Positions 10,781 to 22,485 of a stretch of 64,000 bases of DNA are shown here, piece by piece; position 1 is the stretch's first letter, and every line of letters begins with the position of its first letter. The stretch spans positions 33,214,507 through 33,278,506 of the forward strand of contig OX243818.1 of assembly GCA_945859605.1 (NCBI GenBank), given 5' to 3'. Made by a program: the position numbers and the translations under genes. The notes under the pieces are model-generated. The model ran no database searches. It saw nothing but the letters and a program-made list of their open reading frames with translations, and was not told the DNA's origin. This stretch comes from Lumbricus rubellus. Taxonomy: Eukaryota > Annelida > Clitellata > Crassiclitellata > Lumbricidae.

Positions 10781-11674
10781 TAGTGCATACATCAATGAAA
10801 GTTACTGTCCTATCATGTGTTAATCCTCAAATAGCAACCAATGAAAGCACGCTTGATGTTGTGACGTTCCACGTTCGCTCGCCGGACCAGCGACTGCTGA
10901 GTACCGTCATAGTCTATTAATTAGAATTTGCTTAAGCGCTTTGTACTGTGATTAAGCGACAGAAAGTTTGGTCGTCGCAAAACTCGTGAGTCGGTGGACT
11001 TGACATACTTTGCGACAAATTTTTAGGTTTGTTTGACGCAAAAGTATAATTATTTTCTAATACATTGGAGCGATGGACAAAAGTTAACTGAGCTGTGCAA
11101 AGATCCGATGTCCAGACCTTTATGGCGAAAATGAAAGCAACTGAACTCGATATTTGAAGGAGAGAAACGTATAACTATGGTAGGTGGCGATAGTAAATGT
11201 ATACCTAATATTGTACATGTTAGGTGTGCGCCGTAGTCTAGTAATTTAGTTTATGCTCAAGTAGTGTATTAAACTGTCAGCCAAGAGGTCAGAGATTAAT
11301 TTCTGTAACAAGCCAGGTCTAAGAATGTATCTATTGCTGATGATGACTGATTGATATGAGTCGATTGATTAACAGGTACAAGTTCGCTTATAAAAATACT
11401 GAGTGATTTATTGATTTGTGTGATTGTCACTCACCTAGTATAAGCTTACATCTAAAGTTGTTATCGTTTTGCTATAAGGCATATAGTTATGTGCAAGAGC
11501 TGAAACTTATATGTTTACCCTGCGTCCATGCTCTCAGTTTACAAAGAATTTGTCATATTTTAAAAGTTGGGAATGAGATTTTCAGAGTGCTGTTTGGCCT
11601 TAATTTGCATCTTACCATTAAAAGCAAAAATGGAATTTTAGGGTGATTGAGTTAGCAAGTAAGTATTTTCTTTA
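10781..11674. other. No gene recognised
   Basis: Flanking host DNA to the right of the ISL2EU-like element. It is moderately AT-rich with only short chance ORFs. Confidence 0.5.
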
Positions 11675-11682
11675 TTACTCCA

Positions 11683-11969
11683 CATGGGCGGAGTTTATCA
11701 AGGGGGGGGCTAAACCCCCCAAGAAGGCCCATATCCATCTTTTTAACCATGAAAATGGTATTGTTTCCCGACGCTAGCCCCCCCAAAAGGTCCAGACAGC
11801 AGACTCGAGAATATATTCGGGAACGGACGAAGCTTACGATACGTCGATCGAATAAAAAAAAGCGAAAGTCATCAAAAAAATTTGGTTCCACTCGATGTGG
11901 ACTGAGTCTTCATCCCAACCAAAGCCCAAGTTTTCAGCCCCCAAGAATGAAAACCAAACTCCGCCCATG
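11683..11969. mobile_element. 287-bp MITE with 8-bp TSD (CATGGGCGGAGTTT family)
   Basis: The termini CATGGGCGGAGTTT (11683-11696) and its complement (11956-11969) are flanked by perfect TTACTCCA duplications (11675-11682 and 11970-11977). G and C runs follow the ends. Related pieces lie at 13730 and at 1891-1905. The 8-bp TSD suggests mobilisation by a hAT-type transposase. Confidence 0.85.
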
Positions 11970-12021
11970 TTACTCCACTTGTAAACGCAATTGGTCATAG
12001 AACATTATAATTGAAGTAATA

Positions 12022-12345
12022 ATTGGTTATCTTCTTCTTTAGTGTTCTGCCCTTAGGCAGATCCAAGATTCCAACGACACCATTCTTGTCTATTCAGTGC
12101 TTTTTCCTTGATTTCTTTATATCCTCTTCACTTTCTCTGTCCATCATCCAATCCATCATCATCTTTTGTGGTCATCCTGGTGGTTTCTTTCCCTCCATTC
12201 TTACCTCGAGTACCGTCCTCAGGAGCGAGTCTCCCCTCAACATGTGACCAAGCCAGTCCATCTGCCTCTTCCGTATTGTATCAATCATCCATCTTTCTTC
12301 TTGGACCAGTTGTGGCACCTCCTCATTGGTTTTGTAGTGTATCCA
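12022..12345 (-). mobile_element. Non-LTR retrotransposon RT C-terminal fragment
   Basis: The minus strand reads an RT tail of RTE/CR1 type: a basic TIRKRQMDWLGH segment, a LLRTVLEVRMEGK segment, then PPGRPQKMMMDWMMD and a stop, followed by a short 3' region. The same end occurs on + at 1918-2090 and 35830-35990. It is truncated at the 5' side. Confidence 0.7.
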
Positions 12346-12372
12346 ATTGGTAATAAAAGGAACAAATTAAAT

Positions 12373-12500
12373 CAGGGGTCATTGCATAGTTAAGTAATGC
12401 TCGAGGATGGGGTCATTGAAAACGTTACGAGACATTATGTGGGTGGGTGGGTGGGTGGGTGGGTGGGTGGGTGGGTGGGTGGGGGGAGCCGAATGTTATG
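12373..12500 (+). repeat. GGGGTCATTGCATA-type repeat with a (GGGT)n run
   Basis: The words GGGTCATTGCATA, AAGTAATGCT and AACGTTACGA occur in the same order as on the opposite strand at 16190-16059. This marks a dispersed family. An uninterrupted GGGT array at 12441-12487 is capable of forming a G-quadruplex. Confidence 0.6.
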
Positions 12501-13729
12501 TAGCGCCTTTGCCAAAAGTTGAGTTATAAATGGATTTCAAATTAACGTTGAATGACACTTTGGACATGATGTTATAGAAGTTAAAGCTTTGTGACATTGA
12601 TTTAAAACTGAAATGTCAGATCAACATGTCTGTTCTCCCATTTGTGCAAACCGGAAACCGCTGTTCGAATTGTTTGAGTCTTTGATAGTTTTACCAACAG
12701 AACAATGTGGTAGGCCTAGTAATATTACCCTTGGACAGGGGCGGATACAGAAATTTTCGAAGGGGGGGGCCAAAAAATTTTGGGCTTGGGTCGGAAAATT
12801 TTTCGTTGATCTTTTTTAGTCGTTTGGCCGAAACCAGAGTTTAATTTAGTCCCCTCCTTTGGGGGGATTGAGGTTTCGGGAGTGGTAGATAATTGACCCT
12901 CTGTAGGAAAATCGTGAGGCACGTAGCCTAGCGCCAAGAGTGGTGGGGGAGGGGTGTGGGGAGGGGGATACGCCCTCCCCACCAGAAACTTTTTGAATTT
13001 TCACATTGCAATAGTAGCATTTTAAGCTGCTATCTTAGCAAAATAGCTGTACTTTTCAGTGCTTATGAGAGTGCCATAAGATTTCAGTAAATATAGACTT
13101 TACATTTTAAAAGATTTTTTTAAAGTTTCCTCACTGCAACAGTGCCCTTGTGAGATGCCATTTTTTCAAAATTGCTCAATTTGTTCAGTACTGATGAAAT
13201 ATATATTATGTATAATTACATTATTAGTAATATCTGTATGTTTTGAGCTCAGCAGCTCAGTGCTGCTGTTGCTGGGCTATTATAATGAATAACTTCAGAC
13301 AAGAGTAGCCTATAAATTATATTACGGTACATAAGCACTTTTCAGCACTAGAATCAGCTTATCCCTGTTTCCTAAGATGGTCCTGAATTGCTGATCAGGA
13401 CACACTTTACAGTTAAATAATAACAAATGGCACACAAACCAGCCAAGAACTAATAAATTGCAGGGGCCAAAATCTGAAAGTCATGTAGTAACGATGTTGT
13501 TTCATGTTTTACTAGGTGTTCAGGTGTTCAAATAACATAACCAAAACATCTTGAAATTTGACAGTTTAAAATGTGAAAGATAGCGCTGGAGAGAAGCTAT
13601 TCAGCTGAACAAAAATAGTATTTGTGCAAATATTAAGAGTAATTTACACTCATTTCAACAGGATTGTATCAGATTGTTACAAATAATTCAGTATATGCAG
13701 ATAACCTACAAGAAATGCAATCTTATAGG

Positions 13730-13880
13730 CATGGGCGGAGTTTATCAGGGCTAGGGGGGGGGCTAAGCCTACCCCAAGAACGCACAGATTTAAAAATTGG
13801 CCGTACATTTTCAGGGGCTAGGAGGAGCTTTCAATCAAAGTTTTTTTATCTTTTGCATAGGCTATTTTTATTTAACTCTG
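13730..13880. mobile_element. Partial CATGGGCGGAGTTT-family MITE
   Basis: The left terminus CATGGGCGGAGTTTATC matches 11683-11699 and is followed by the same G-run and a GGCTAAGCC-like motif. The right terminus is not found. Confidence 0.55.
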
Positions 13881-14579
13881 GCTAAGGGGTTTAATTCTTG
13901 TGCAAATATCTAATTCTAATCATGTATAAGCCTATGTCTAGGCCTACATGCAATTTGTCAGGAAAAGCTCTAGCTTTATCCTGCAGTCCTCAATGGCCAG
14001 GATTTTGTGACAGAAATTGAACATTTACCATCGGTAGGCCTATAAAAGGCAAATTTTGGATATGCCCATTGAACCTGTTGAACTCTTAACATATATTACA
14101 AATTCTTCGGAGTTATTTCCAAATGTGTGTCAGGTAACGCATGGGCTTACTGTTGACAATTCCATCAGCGGTATATATCATCTGCAAAGAGATCATTTGG
14201 CAAACACAAAATGATAGATTGAAATGTTTGAAGGAATATAATATCTCATTCACATCTTGTGGATTTGGCCAGGTTGACCTTTGAACAATTTGAGTATGAT
14301 ATTGCTAGACTAGAACTATTGATTTTTAAACTGTCACAAGAAATTTTTTAGAAAAAGGCCAGGAATGCTCCCTTCTTGAGCAAATAGGTCCATTAACTTT
14401 TTTTAAAAGCATGATCAAATTCTTGTTCGTGAAAGTGGTTTCCAAAGTTTTTATTTCACAATGCAATTGTGTGAGAGGCTTACATTTGAGTCTCAGATTG
14501 AAGTGAAGGCACACACTGACAGTGGACAGTTGGTTGACAAAGTTGCATTGCAAAAGTTGCTTGGTAGACTGCATATATA

Positions 14580-14612
14580 ATAATTATATATATATATAAT
14601 TATATATATTAT
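14580..14612. repeat. AT-rich palindromic microsatellite
   Basis: A TA-repeat with two ATAATTATATAT-type inverted units. Confidence 0.7.
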
Positions 14613-14755
14613 CCATGACATTATGGCTATGTTAAGGATGTATGTTATACCTGGCTTAGGGCCATAACCAGAGACTTTCCCGATAAATAATAATAGTGAA
14701 TAATAGCTATTGTAGGGTTACAGCACACAGCATGCAACACTGCTCCTGTTCATCA

Positions 14756-14960
14756 TCATCATCATCATTATCCTTGGGTTAACAACCCGTAGGTGTCCAA
14801 TGCACACTTTATCTTTTTCTTCCAAAGTCCGCGGTCCTGCGCAGATCTGCTTAAGCTGTAAATGTCTTGATTACACCACTCTTTGATGTCATCTATCCAC
14901 TCTCTGTTTGGTCGTCCTCTTCTTCCATTGTTGCTCCTATTAGCTGTTATTAATGGCAAA
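14756..14960 (-). mobile_element. RTE-like retrotransposon RT C-terminus with (ATG)n tail
   Basis: The minus strand reads RRGRPNREWIDDIKEWC, then LSRSAQDRGLWKK, then a stop, directly followed by an ATGATGATGATG tail (plus CATCATCATCATCATCAT at 14752-14769). The GRP..WIDD..EW..AQDR..W motif order is the standard C-terminus of RTE/BovB-like RTs, and triplet tails are usual for them. Only this last part is present. Confidence 0.75.
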
Positions 14961-16058
14961 CAAAAGTATTTTTAAAAGTATTTAATTTATGTATTTATAA
15001 TATGAAGCACAGAATGCTCAAAACATTTCCAAGTTAAAGTATGAATAGACCTCACTGTATTATATTATTTTTAAGACTACAGGAAATAAAATACTTCCCT
15101 CCACTGAATGAAACATAGTAAGAAATAAATAAGAACAAGAAGTAAACATGTGTGATCATTCACCGCAGTTTCTTGCACATATAGACTAAATTCAAAACTT
15201 AACAAGTTTTGCCCCTGATTTTTTTTTGCATTTGGAAAAAATTAATTAATTCCTAATACTATTGTTAGTGTTAACTTGCTTTGTAATTAATAGTTAGTTG
15301 CTATTAGTTATAATTGTGTTTATTGGTGGTAATATTTTTACATTTTACTATGAATATATACACGAATAACATACATTGTATGCCATAAATCATAGTCGGA
15401 TACTGTTGAAAGATTATTTCTTTTCGTTGCTGTATAAAGTTTATATTAAGACAATGCAATTGTCTGAGAGGCTTAGATTTTAAATACATTTATATATTAA
15501 TTCTCCTGGCCAGGACTGATCCCCTGCAAAAAATCTTTTAGGCGACCATGGATGGGGGGGGCCACGTCCCATGGAGATTTGGAATGGGGGGGCCATGGCC
15601 GGATTGGCCCCCCCTGGATCCGCCCCTGCCCTTGGATTCCTGACATCAGAAATCCATTTTGAAGCATATTTTATTTTACCTAGTGGACACAAATTTCAAA
15701 CATTTAAAATTGATGCTCAACAAAACTAAGCAATATTTCTATTAATAATTGTCGAAGTGCCCAGACTAACCAAATAATTGGCTCATCTTAATTGTGATTT
15801 AATCCATGAAACTTTTCAGCAGTGTATAAACGTTTATTCATGATGCAAAATAAATAAATATTAAATGCATTTTAAACATGACTGACATTTACATAATATA
15901 TAAAGCATTCTGTATATTTTAAGCCTTGCCTACTATCAAATTGTAATTCACATAGTTATACTAGATTTACTTTGCTGCGAAAATAGGAATTATAATGATG
16001 CATTCATAATATTATAGGCCTGGTAGGCCTGAATCTTAGATGATTTTTTTTGTAAAAA

Positions 16059-16190
16059 TAATTACGTAATGCTGGGGCGGGTGGGTGGGTGTGTCAAGGG
16101 AAACGTTACGAAGCGTTGCAAGGTGCTTGGGTCAAAAACGGCTATTTTCAGCGTTACGTAATTATGCAATGACCCCTCATGAGTTGAATG
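16059..16190 (-). repeat. Short inverted-repeat element with TAATTACGTAA termini
   Basis: TAATTACGTAATGCT (16059-16073) and AGCGTTACGTAATTA (16150-16164) are imperfect inverted repeats around a GGGT-rich and AACGTTACGAAGCGTT-containing centre. The outer part, TGCAATGACCCC, matches 12373-12385 in reverse. Confidence 0.55.
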
Positions 16191-16689
16191 AAGTGACTAT
16201 AAAGTCATCTATAGATACATTCTAGCGATAAATCCCGTTCCAATCAACGAATCACAGCGTGATATCTCTAGATTATGTGAGAAAGGCCTAATTGAGTATC
16301 CAGTTATTATTATTATTCCAAAGTTTAACGTTGTCCTATAACATCAATGGCCGTTGACAACAGTATCCAGATTCTCGTTCTGGCGAGAGAAGATCATGGA
16401 AGACATGCAAGCCACTTAACTGTTTTGTCTTGGATGAGCATCTCTGTTAATGGGATGGCGATTAAATAAATACTGAGTTTGCAATGCAGAACTTTGATGC
16501 AAATTGATCGGAGAAATTCCCATCCTTTTGTATTTCATGATGTTGTGTCACAGTTGAATAATAATGATCAGGAGTTCTATTAGAGTATCTGGTTGGTGAC
16601 TGATCTTGAGTTTGTGATGCCGTCATCAATCGAGTTGTTTTGCCAATATTACTTTGTTTGTGTAAGACTGAGATGTTGGATTTGAAGTC

Positions 16690-17110
16690 TGAAGACATTA
16701 AATTGGAAGTCTCTCAGGAGATTTAAAGTCATTTGTTAGATTAGAAGTCACAATTTGGGAGATTTAAAGTCATTTGTGATAGTAGAAATAACTTATGAGA
16801 TTTGAAGTTATTTGCAAGGATTATTTAAGTCATTCAGGAGATTGAATTCATTTGTGAGATGATTCTATAGGACAGTCAGCAGATGATTATAAGTCACTCA
16901 GTAGATTTAACAAGTTTCAGTTATAATGTAGAAACATTCTCACAACTTCAGAGATTACAAGATACTTTTAATTCAACAAAATTACTGTGTCCCATCTTTA
17001 ACTGCATCGGTTCTGTGGAAAATGGAAGAAAAATGTCTGCAAAATTATCCGCAAGATACTTTTCTGGAAAAGCTACATCGCCAATTTGAAGTCACCGAAG
17101 AGAATTCGTC
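16690..17110. repeat. Degenerate tandem array (GAGATTTAAAGTCATTTG-like)
   Basis: About a dozen diverged units of roughly 30-38 bp containing (G)AGATT(T/A)(A/G)AAGT(C/T)A. It looks like an old minisatellite upstream of the CARD gene. Confidence 0.5.
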
Positions 17111-18790
17111 AATTGTGTAATTATTGGTTAGTCACTGAGGAGATTAGGATGCACTGCATACATGGATTGTTTATCTCCGTTTACAGCTGATCATTATTTG
17201 AGATTAGAAGCTGGAAATTTTCTGTGGATGGTTAGATTAGAAGCGAGTCAACGATTGGATGAGATTAGGAATGTGGCAAGTTCTGTACTCTCCGAGTGTC
17301 ACCCTTCCTTCTACCGCATGCTGCAAATGAACAAGACTAGTATTCACTGTTGACGTTTGACTTCAGGATCTAAATTCTAATCTCTTGTCTACTTAACCTT
17401 TCAAATCTGTGTGTGCTATTTTAATCAGCATGCACGTTCTACAAAACAATGGAAAGCTGTTCTATTTCAATGAGGTTTGGTAGGGATTGCCTCTGGTTAT
17501 TAGGTATATATAAGTGAAGCTGGCTCTGATGGACTGAACGAAATGTCTGTGTCTGTGTTGGGAGTCTCGTGTGTTGTCGTGAATCTTCTTTGAAACTCTA
17601 TAGTTCAGGAACTATGAGCGCGGGTTCTACGCTCAGCTGTCTATGGGTATGTGTTGTTGGGGCTTTCTGTCTCTGTGGGGCCAGCCAGTGATGACACTGC
17701 TAGTTATCTGAGTGCTATTAGTTCTTCGGTTAACTGACTTTTTGGTCATAATTTCTTTAATATCATTCAGTTGACACTGGAGGCATTTATGAAATTATTA
17801 AATGTGCCGTAATATGTTTCCAGATTAATATCTGTGTGTGGTTGAACCTGCTTCAGGATGAATTAACTGAATTAATAATTTATTTGTAATTTGATTAAGT
17901 GGCTACAATCACAAAGTTGCTTTGATCAGTATAATAGGTGCATGTTGGACCTTTGTTGGTGTATGAAGTATTGTGATAAATTAGGAATAATTATGCGAGA
18001 CTGTGTGTATAATTATATACTTAATGTTCTAAAAGTTCTGCTAGAGTTTGGGATTTTCATTTTGGCTCAGACATGTCTGTGGAACCGGGAAGAAGAGCAA
18101 AACTCTGAATCTATTTGAAGACCATTCAAGGTTCCAATTTTTTACCAGATCATTTGAACCCCACCCTCCTACAGTCAGTCTTTGAATTTCCCACAACCAG
18201 GAAGTAAGGCACAAAAGAATGTACACAGCAAGCTCTTCATCCAATTCTAGTTAAATGTGCTTGAGACTGTGTTTGTTGTAGGCTTTAGGGTTGTGTAACG
18301 TTTGGGGATTTTAGGCGTGGATTGTGAGGGTATTTTGGCTGCAGATTACGTCTGTCTTAGAATTGTTTCTGGTTATATCCCGATGTGGTTAAGGCCCGAT
18401 GAAAGGGTTTCGTGAGGTTGTTTCCCTGTTCCTCTTTGGCAGTCTTCTCTGAAGTGTCTGCAAGGCTGTCAGTTATACGACTGAAGTGCAGTTTAGAGGA
18501 TGTTGAAGATGTGAAGAGACTCAAGAGAGTGTGTCAATTATTTTACAGTCTTGCAGAATACAGGTGTGAGTTTTCAGTTGCAGTTTTTCAGTTGTCCTGT
18601 CTAAGTTTATCTCGCTGATCTAGTATGCACAAGTTGGAGTGACATTTGAAATTTGCTCTAATTGATATATAAACTAATTATTGTTTGGCGTGGTTATATG
18701 TCTACTGGTAATTTGATTAAAATAATATCTTACTTACACAGCACCTGCTATGATTCATATTTCCTTTATTATGGTCAATTGTAGTTGTGA
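17111..18790. other. No gene supported; may hold 5' non-coding exons of the CARD gene
   Basis: Moderately complex AT-rich DNA with only short chance ORFs. The CARD gene's first coding exon starts exactly at a splice acceptor, so at least one untranslated exon must lie upstream, probably in this region or at 19880-21500. I cannot place it. Confidence 0.3.
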
Positions 18791-18929
18791 ATTTATACAG
18801 CACGACTTAAAGAGAACCCCTCAGAGGCGCTCCTGACCTGATAGCACCAAACACAATCAGGGAGAATGGTTTTTAAATGCTTGCGGAAAAGATTTCACGC
18901 AAAGACAACTTAGAAGTTCATTGACGTAG

Positions 18930-19210
18930 GTTTGCTAGGTAACCTTAGTATGCCAGAGAGATCGACCAACCATAGCAAAGCTTTTATGCAGCACTGTGGA
19001 CGTTCTAGCCCTAGAGACAACCAGGTCATATTGCGTGGCAGAGTGAAAGGAATATATGACCTGGAACGGATGGCACTGGCGGCAAACAATTGTCCCTAAG
19101 ATAAATAGGGGGGGACTTGACCTGCGAGGCAATTGTACATGAGCATTAGAATCTTAAACTCTATAGATACGTTTTTGCATAGGCAGACATTGCAGTTCCT
19201 GCTGTATAAA
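18930..19210 (-). pseudogene. Degenerate CR1-like retrotransposon RT fragment
   Basis: On the minus strand, one frame carries FKILMLMYNCLAGQVPPYLS and another continues with an R-rich stretch ending in a FAMVGRSLWHT-like motif. These resemble the CR1/L2 RT tail motifs (YKCLNG..PPYL and the later F...P.LWN). A frameshift separates them, so this is a decayed copy. Confidence 0.5.
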
Positions 19211-19239
19211 ACTTGATATAGGCCTGCATTTGGCACTAA

Positions 19240-19870
19240 GGTCAGTTTTTGATCTGTTGTAATCTGATCTGCATTCACAGTGATTATGATCTTGTGTAGA
19301 TTAGATCACAATCATCACTTCAGATCAAATTACATAAAGTCGATATGATTTGACCTGATCTGATCTGCATTCAAAGTGATTGTGATCTTATCTGATTTGA
19401 TTGAATACAATCTGATATACATTCGTGGTGATTTAATATATGATCACATGTAAGGAGTTGTTTTTCTTGTTGATTTAGAGCTGCGTCGTATTCTATTTGT
19501 CAATTGCAAATTAATTTTTTTCTCAACGTAATTATCTTTGCATTCCTGCATTTGAATGTGCTGTCGTGTGCTATTATGTTTTTAAACATATAGTTTACAT
19601 GATTGATGGTTGCCCTATTAGCGAGATTGTCCATCTCTTCTGGGTCTCTCTTCTTAACCATTATGTTAAAAAGTATTATGTTCACTGCCATAATTGTATA
19701 ATGTTTTTGTTTGGTTCAGGAGAAAAAAATAAAATTAAAATTAAAAAATAAAGTCTTGATCTTGCCTAATCTGATCCGCAGCCATAGTGATTATAATCTA
19801 ATCTCATTTGATGTAACGTAATCTCATCTGATCTTGTGCAATCGATCGGTTTTGTCTGGCATTTTTATAG
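19240..19870. repeat. GATCTGATCTGCATTC-type tandem repeat, interrupted
   Basis: Units of about 95 bp with (C/G)TGATCTGCATTCACAGTGATTATGATC-like content occur at about 19245-19440 and resume at about 19752-19850. The TA-rich DNA between them differs and may be an insertion. Confidence 0.5.
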
Positions 19871-20400
19871 TGCTCACACTTACAAATGATCTGATGAAGA
19901 TTGCTTTTGGTGCCTTTACCTACCTTAGATCAATTGCTTTGAATCGAGGCAACAGATTTATGAAGTAATCTGTTACTAGTTTGCTGGCCATTTGAACGAG
20001 TAAGCATTGAGGATGACAATATTGCATAATCAGCTGGCAAGCAATAGTTTGCAATTCAAGTGAAAGCGGATGTCAGGTTAAAGTCAAGAAGTTGAGTGAC
20101 TTGCTTGTGGTGTCACTGACTGCATGCAGGCTAGGTGATCAATTTTGGTTAAGTAAACAATTTTAATCGCGATGGATGGTTACATCCGTTCTGAATGAGG
20201 GATGGTCTATGCAAAATGAGGAGAGATTGGGAGATGTTGCTGGCTGATGGATGACAATAAATAGGCTTCTGTGTATAGTTGCATTGTCACGATTAGTTGA
20301 TGATGAGCAGGGCTGCTCTCAAGGGTATATGCGGGTATACAGCGTATAGTCACTTCCGTGAAAAAATGACAGCGTGTACTCAGAATACACCCCGATGATG

Positions 20401-20615
20401 AGTTCTCTGCCCGAAGGCAGGTTCATTGGCTTTATGCCTCTGCGGGATGAGATGATTGAGGTGGTTTCCCCATTGCCTTCCTCACAGACAATTGTGGGTG
20501 AGCAACTTGTCCAAGGCCGCTACACAGTGGCTTGAGGTAGATTCTAACCTGCGACCCTTCGGTCACAAGGTGACGAACGTACCAATGCACCACTGCGTCC
20601 CACCGTGGCTTCATC
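20401..20615 (-). repeat. tRNA-derived SINE copy
   Basis: On the minus strand a tRNA-like head is seen. TGGTGCATTGGT acts as the A box and GGTTAGAATCT is a decayed B box. The body runs to about 20401. It differs in the body from the SINEs at 31684 and 32118, so it may be another subfamily. Confidence 0.55.
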
Positions 20616-21529
20616 GTTGTCTACTGTTCTGTGGACTGTGTAGACCACACAGTCTTTAATACTGGTCAGACACAGTTGGCGTCTGTAAATGATCGGCAAC
20701 ATTGGCATTTATCGCGTTGTGTTTGTGGTTGAGTGCTACTCTGAAGACTTCACAGATTGATTCCCTGCAGTGAGGAGGAGGCTTTAGATGACAAATTCAT
20801 TACCTTGTAGTCCCACAATATAGGTAAAGGTTTTCAGGACCAAGATTTCCTATCAAGGCCTAGACACGTGACCATAGACACGTGACCTTGAAGAAGACTT
20901 TAGACTTTTAGAGGCTTGGCTGATACTTGAGTACCCTCTTGAGTATATATATACTTCATCATGGACCAGAGATTTTGACCCAGAAATGACAGATCTGCAT
21001 ACTATACTGTACTGTGGTTTGATTTGAAATTGAATCATGGGCTTGGCCTATGACTAATGAGCATTGTGGCAAAAGAATGCTGTAATGTCAGCCAAATATC
21101 AGTGATCTAAAATTGTCTGCACCCTACATCCGGGCTGTTGGCAGTGGTTGAACACAGAGGTGTGCTGTGTTGGCCGTGGGTGTGGCACATAATAGTGGAG
21201 TTGTCTCTTATTACTAGAGGCAGTTGATGAGATGTGAGCTGATTAATTAACAGTGATAAACATTGTTAAAAGCAGAAATTATCAGGTTGTGGTGATGATG
21301 ATGATGATTAGTATTGATTATGAATTGACCTATGTAGCTATACATGTGTAATGTATATTATGTACATTCATATATCTGTTTATACATATGAATGTATTGT
21401 GTATCTGGATTTTGGATGTATTATGTAATATGTATCTGGATTTTGAGAGGCATAGTTTATGAACTTCACAGAAGTGCTGTGAACACTGAACAATGAACAT
21501 GGCTGTCAAAGCAATTCTTTCATTCATAA

Positions 21530-21815
21530 ATTTATATAGCGCCCTTCAAGAAAAAAAACTACTCAGAGGCGCTCCTGACTCCAGCATGCCCGAAAAGTAT
21601 ATTTACTTATTTATTTATCGCGTTTGCTGCAGTGCTCATTTGCTTCAAGCTCTTTCTACTCGGAGGTGCTGCTGACTACAGCACAGACGCCATTGGAATT
21701 TCACACCAAAGCGCATGAGTGAAGGACTTGCTTGTGGTCTCTACCCAGCACCCTGGGGTGGATTCAAACTGGAACCCTCCTGCTCGAAGGCACTGAACCC
21801 ACCAATACACTATGA
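21530..21815 (-). repeat. tRNA-derived SINE copy (two overlapping tails)
   Basis: The minus-strand end GCGCTATATAAAT and the GGAGCGCCTCTGAGTAG-type tail occur twice (about 21532-21575 and 21640-21680). The first is a partial copy, the second is joined to a decayed tRNA-like head near 21760-21800. It ends about 55 bp before the first coding exon of the CARD gene. Confidence 0.55.
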
Positions 21816-21870
21816 ATTCAATAATAGGTGTGTGGCAGCTGTAGTACATTTGAGTGACATTACGTTGCAG

Positions 21871-22485
21871 ATGGCTGAGGTTGGTGGTGAGGTGGAAGAG
21901 GTGGCGTTCCTTCAGAAGTACTATCACCACCTCGTCAAATGCATTCAGCCGTCATCCTTCTATTCGTGGCTGCGCACCAAGCATGTCTTGACCGTCGATG
22001 AACAGGAAGAGATCGAGAACAAGTATCAGATACGAAGTCTGAAGGCTGGTCAGTCAATTCAGTTGATATATGGGTGTTGTAATTATTATTATTATTATCA
22101 TTATTGTTATTATTGTTATTATTATTATTGTTGTTATTGTTATTAGTGGTGGTGGTTGTGGGGTTGTCGTTGTAGCATCATTGAGATTATTGTCAATGTT
22201 ATTATTATTATTACCGGTAGTAGTAATTAATGACAGTTTTTGTATTCGTATCATGCAGTTATTATTATGTATTGTTGTCTAATGACCAATGATAATTGTT
22301 CTGTGCTTGTAGAAAGTATATTGCGTTAAAGTTTTTGTTTGCATTTTATGTGACAGGTTCTCTCATCGACACAATCTGTCGCAAAGGAAAATCTGGATAC
22401 ATTGCTTTCATGGAATGTGTTGAATATCTCTACCCAGATCTCTTCCAGGACCTTACTGGAAACGAACCGCGCTTGCCTCCGAAAA
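21871..22485 (+). CDS. CARD-encoding exons 1 and 2 of the scaffold gene
   Basis: Exon 1 begins MAEVGGEVEEVAFLQ and carries the first CARD helices (FYSWLRTKHVLTVDEQEEIE). Exon 2 carries the last helices (GKSGYIAFMECVEYLYPDLF). The KGK-G..AF.E..E..YP.L. pattern is the best link to the CARD9/CARD11 type of CARD rather than to caspase or NLR CARDs. The two exons join in phase 1 at a glycine codon. The intron (22049-22356) has a TTA-rich microsatellite. Confidence 0.82.

Larger units (their letters stand above)
12736..15628. mobile_element. 2.9-kb hAT-like element with perfect 8-bp TSD
   Basis: The left end CAGGGGCGGATACAG (12736-12750) and the inverted right end CTGGATCCGCCCCTG (15614-15628) are flanked by identical CCCTTGGA duplications (12728-12735 and 15629-15636). 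The same termini bound the short copy at 53566-53788. The interior is AT-rich and nested: a CATGGGCGG MITE fragment at 13730 and an RTE-like RT tail at 14756-14960. Two copies of a word of about 45 bp (AATGCAATTGT-TGAGAGGCTT) occur near 14460 and 15450. No intact transposase was found. Confidence 0.75.
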
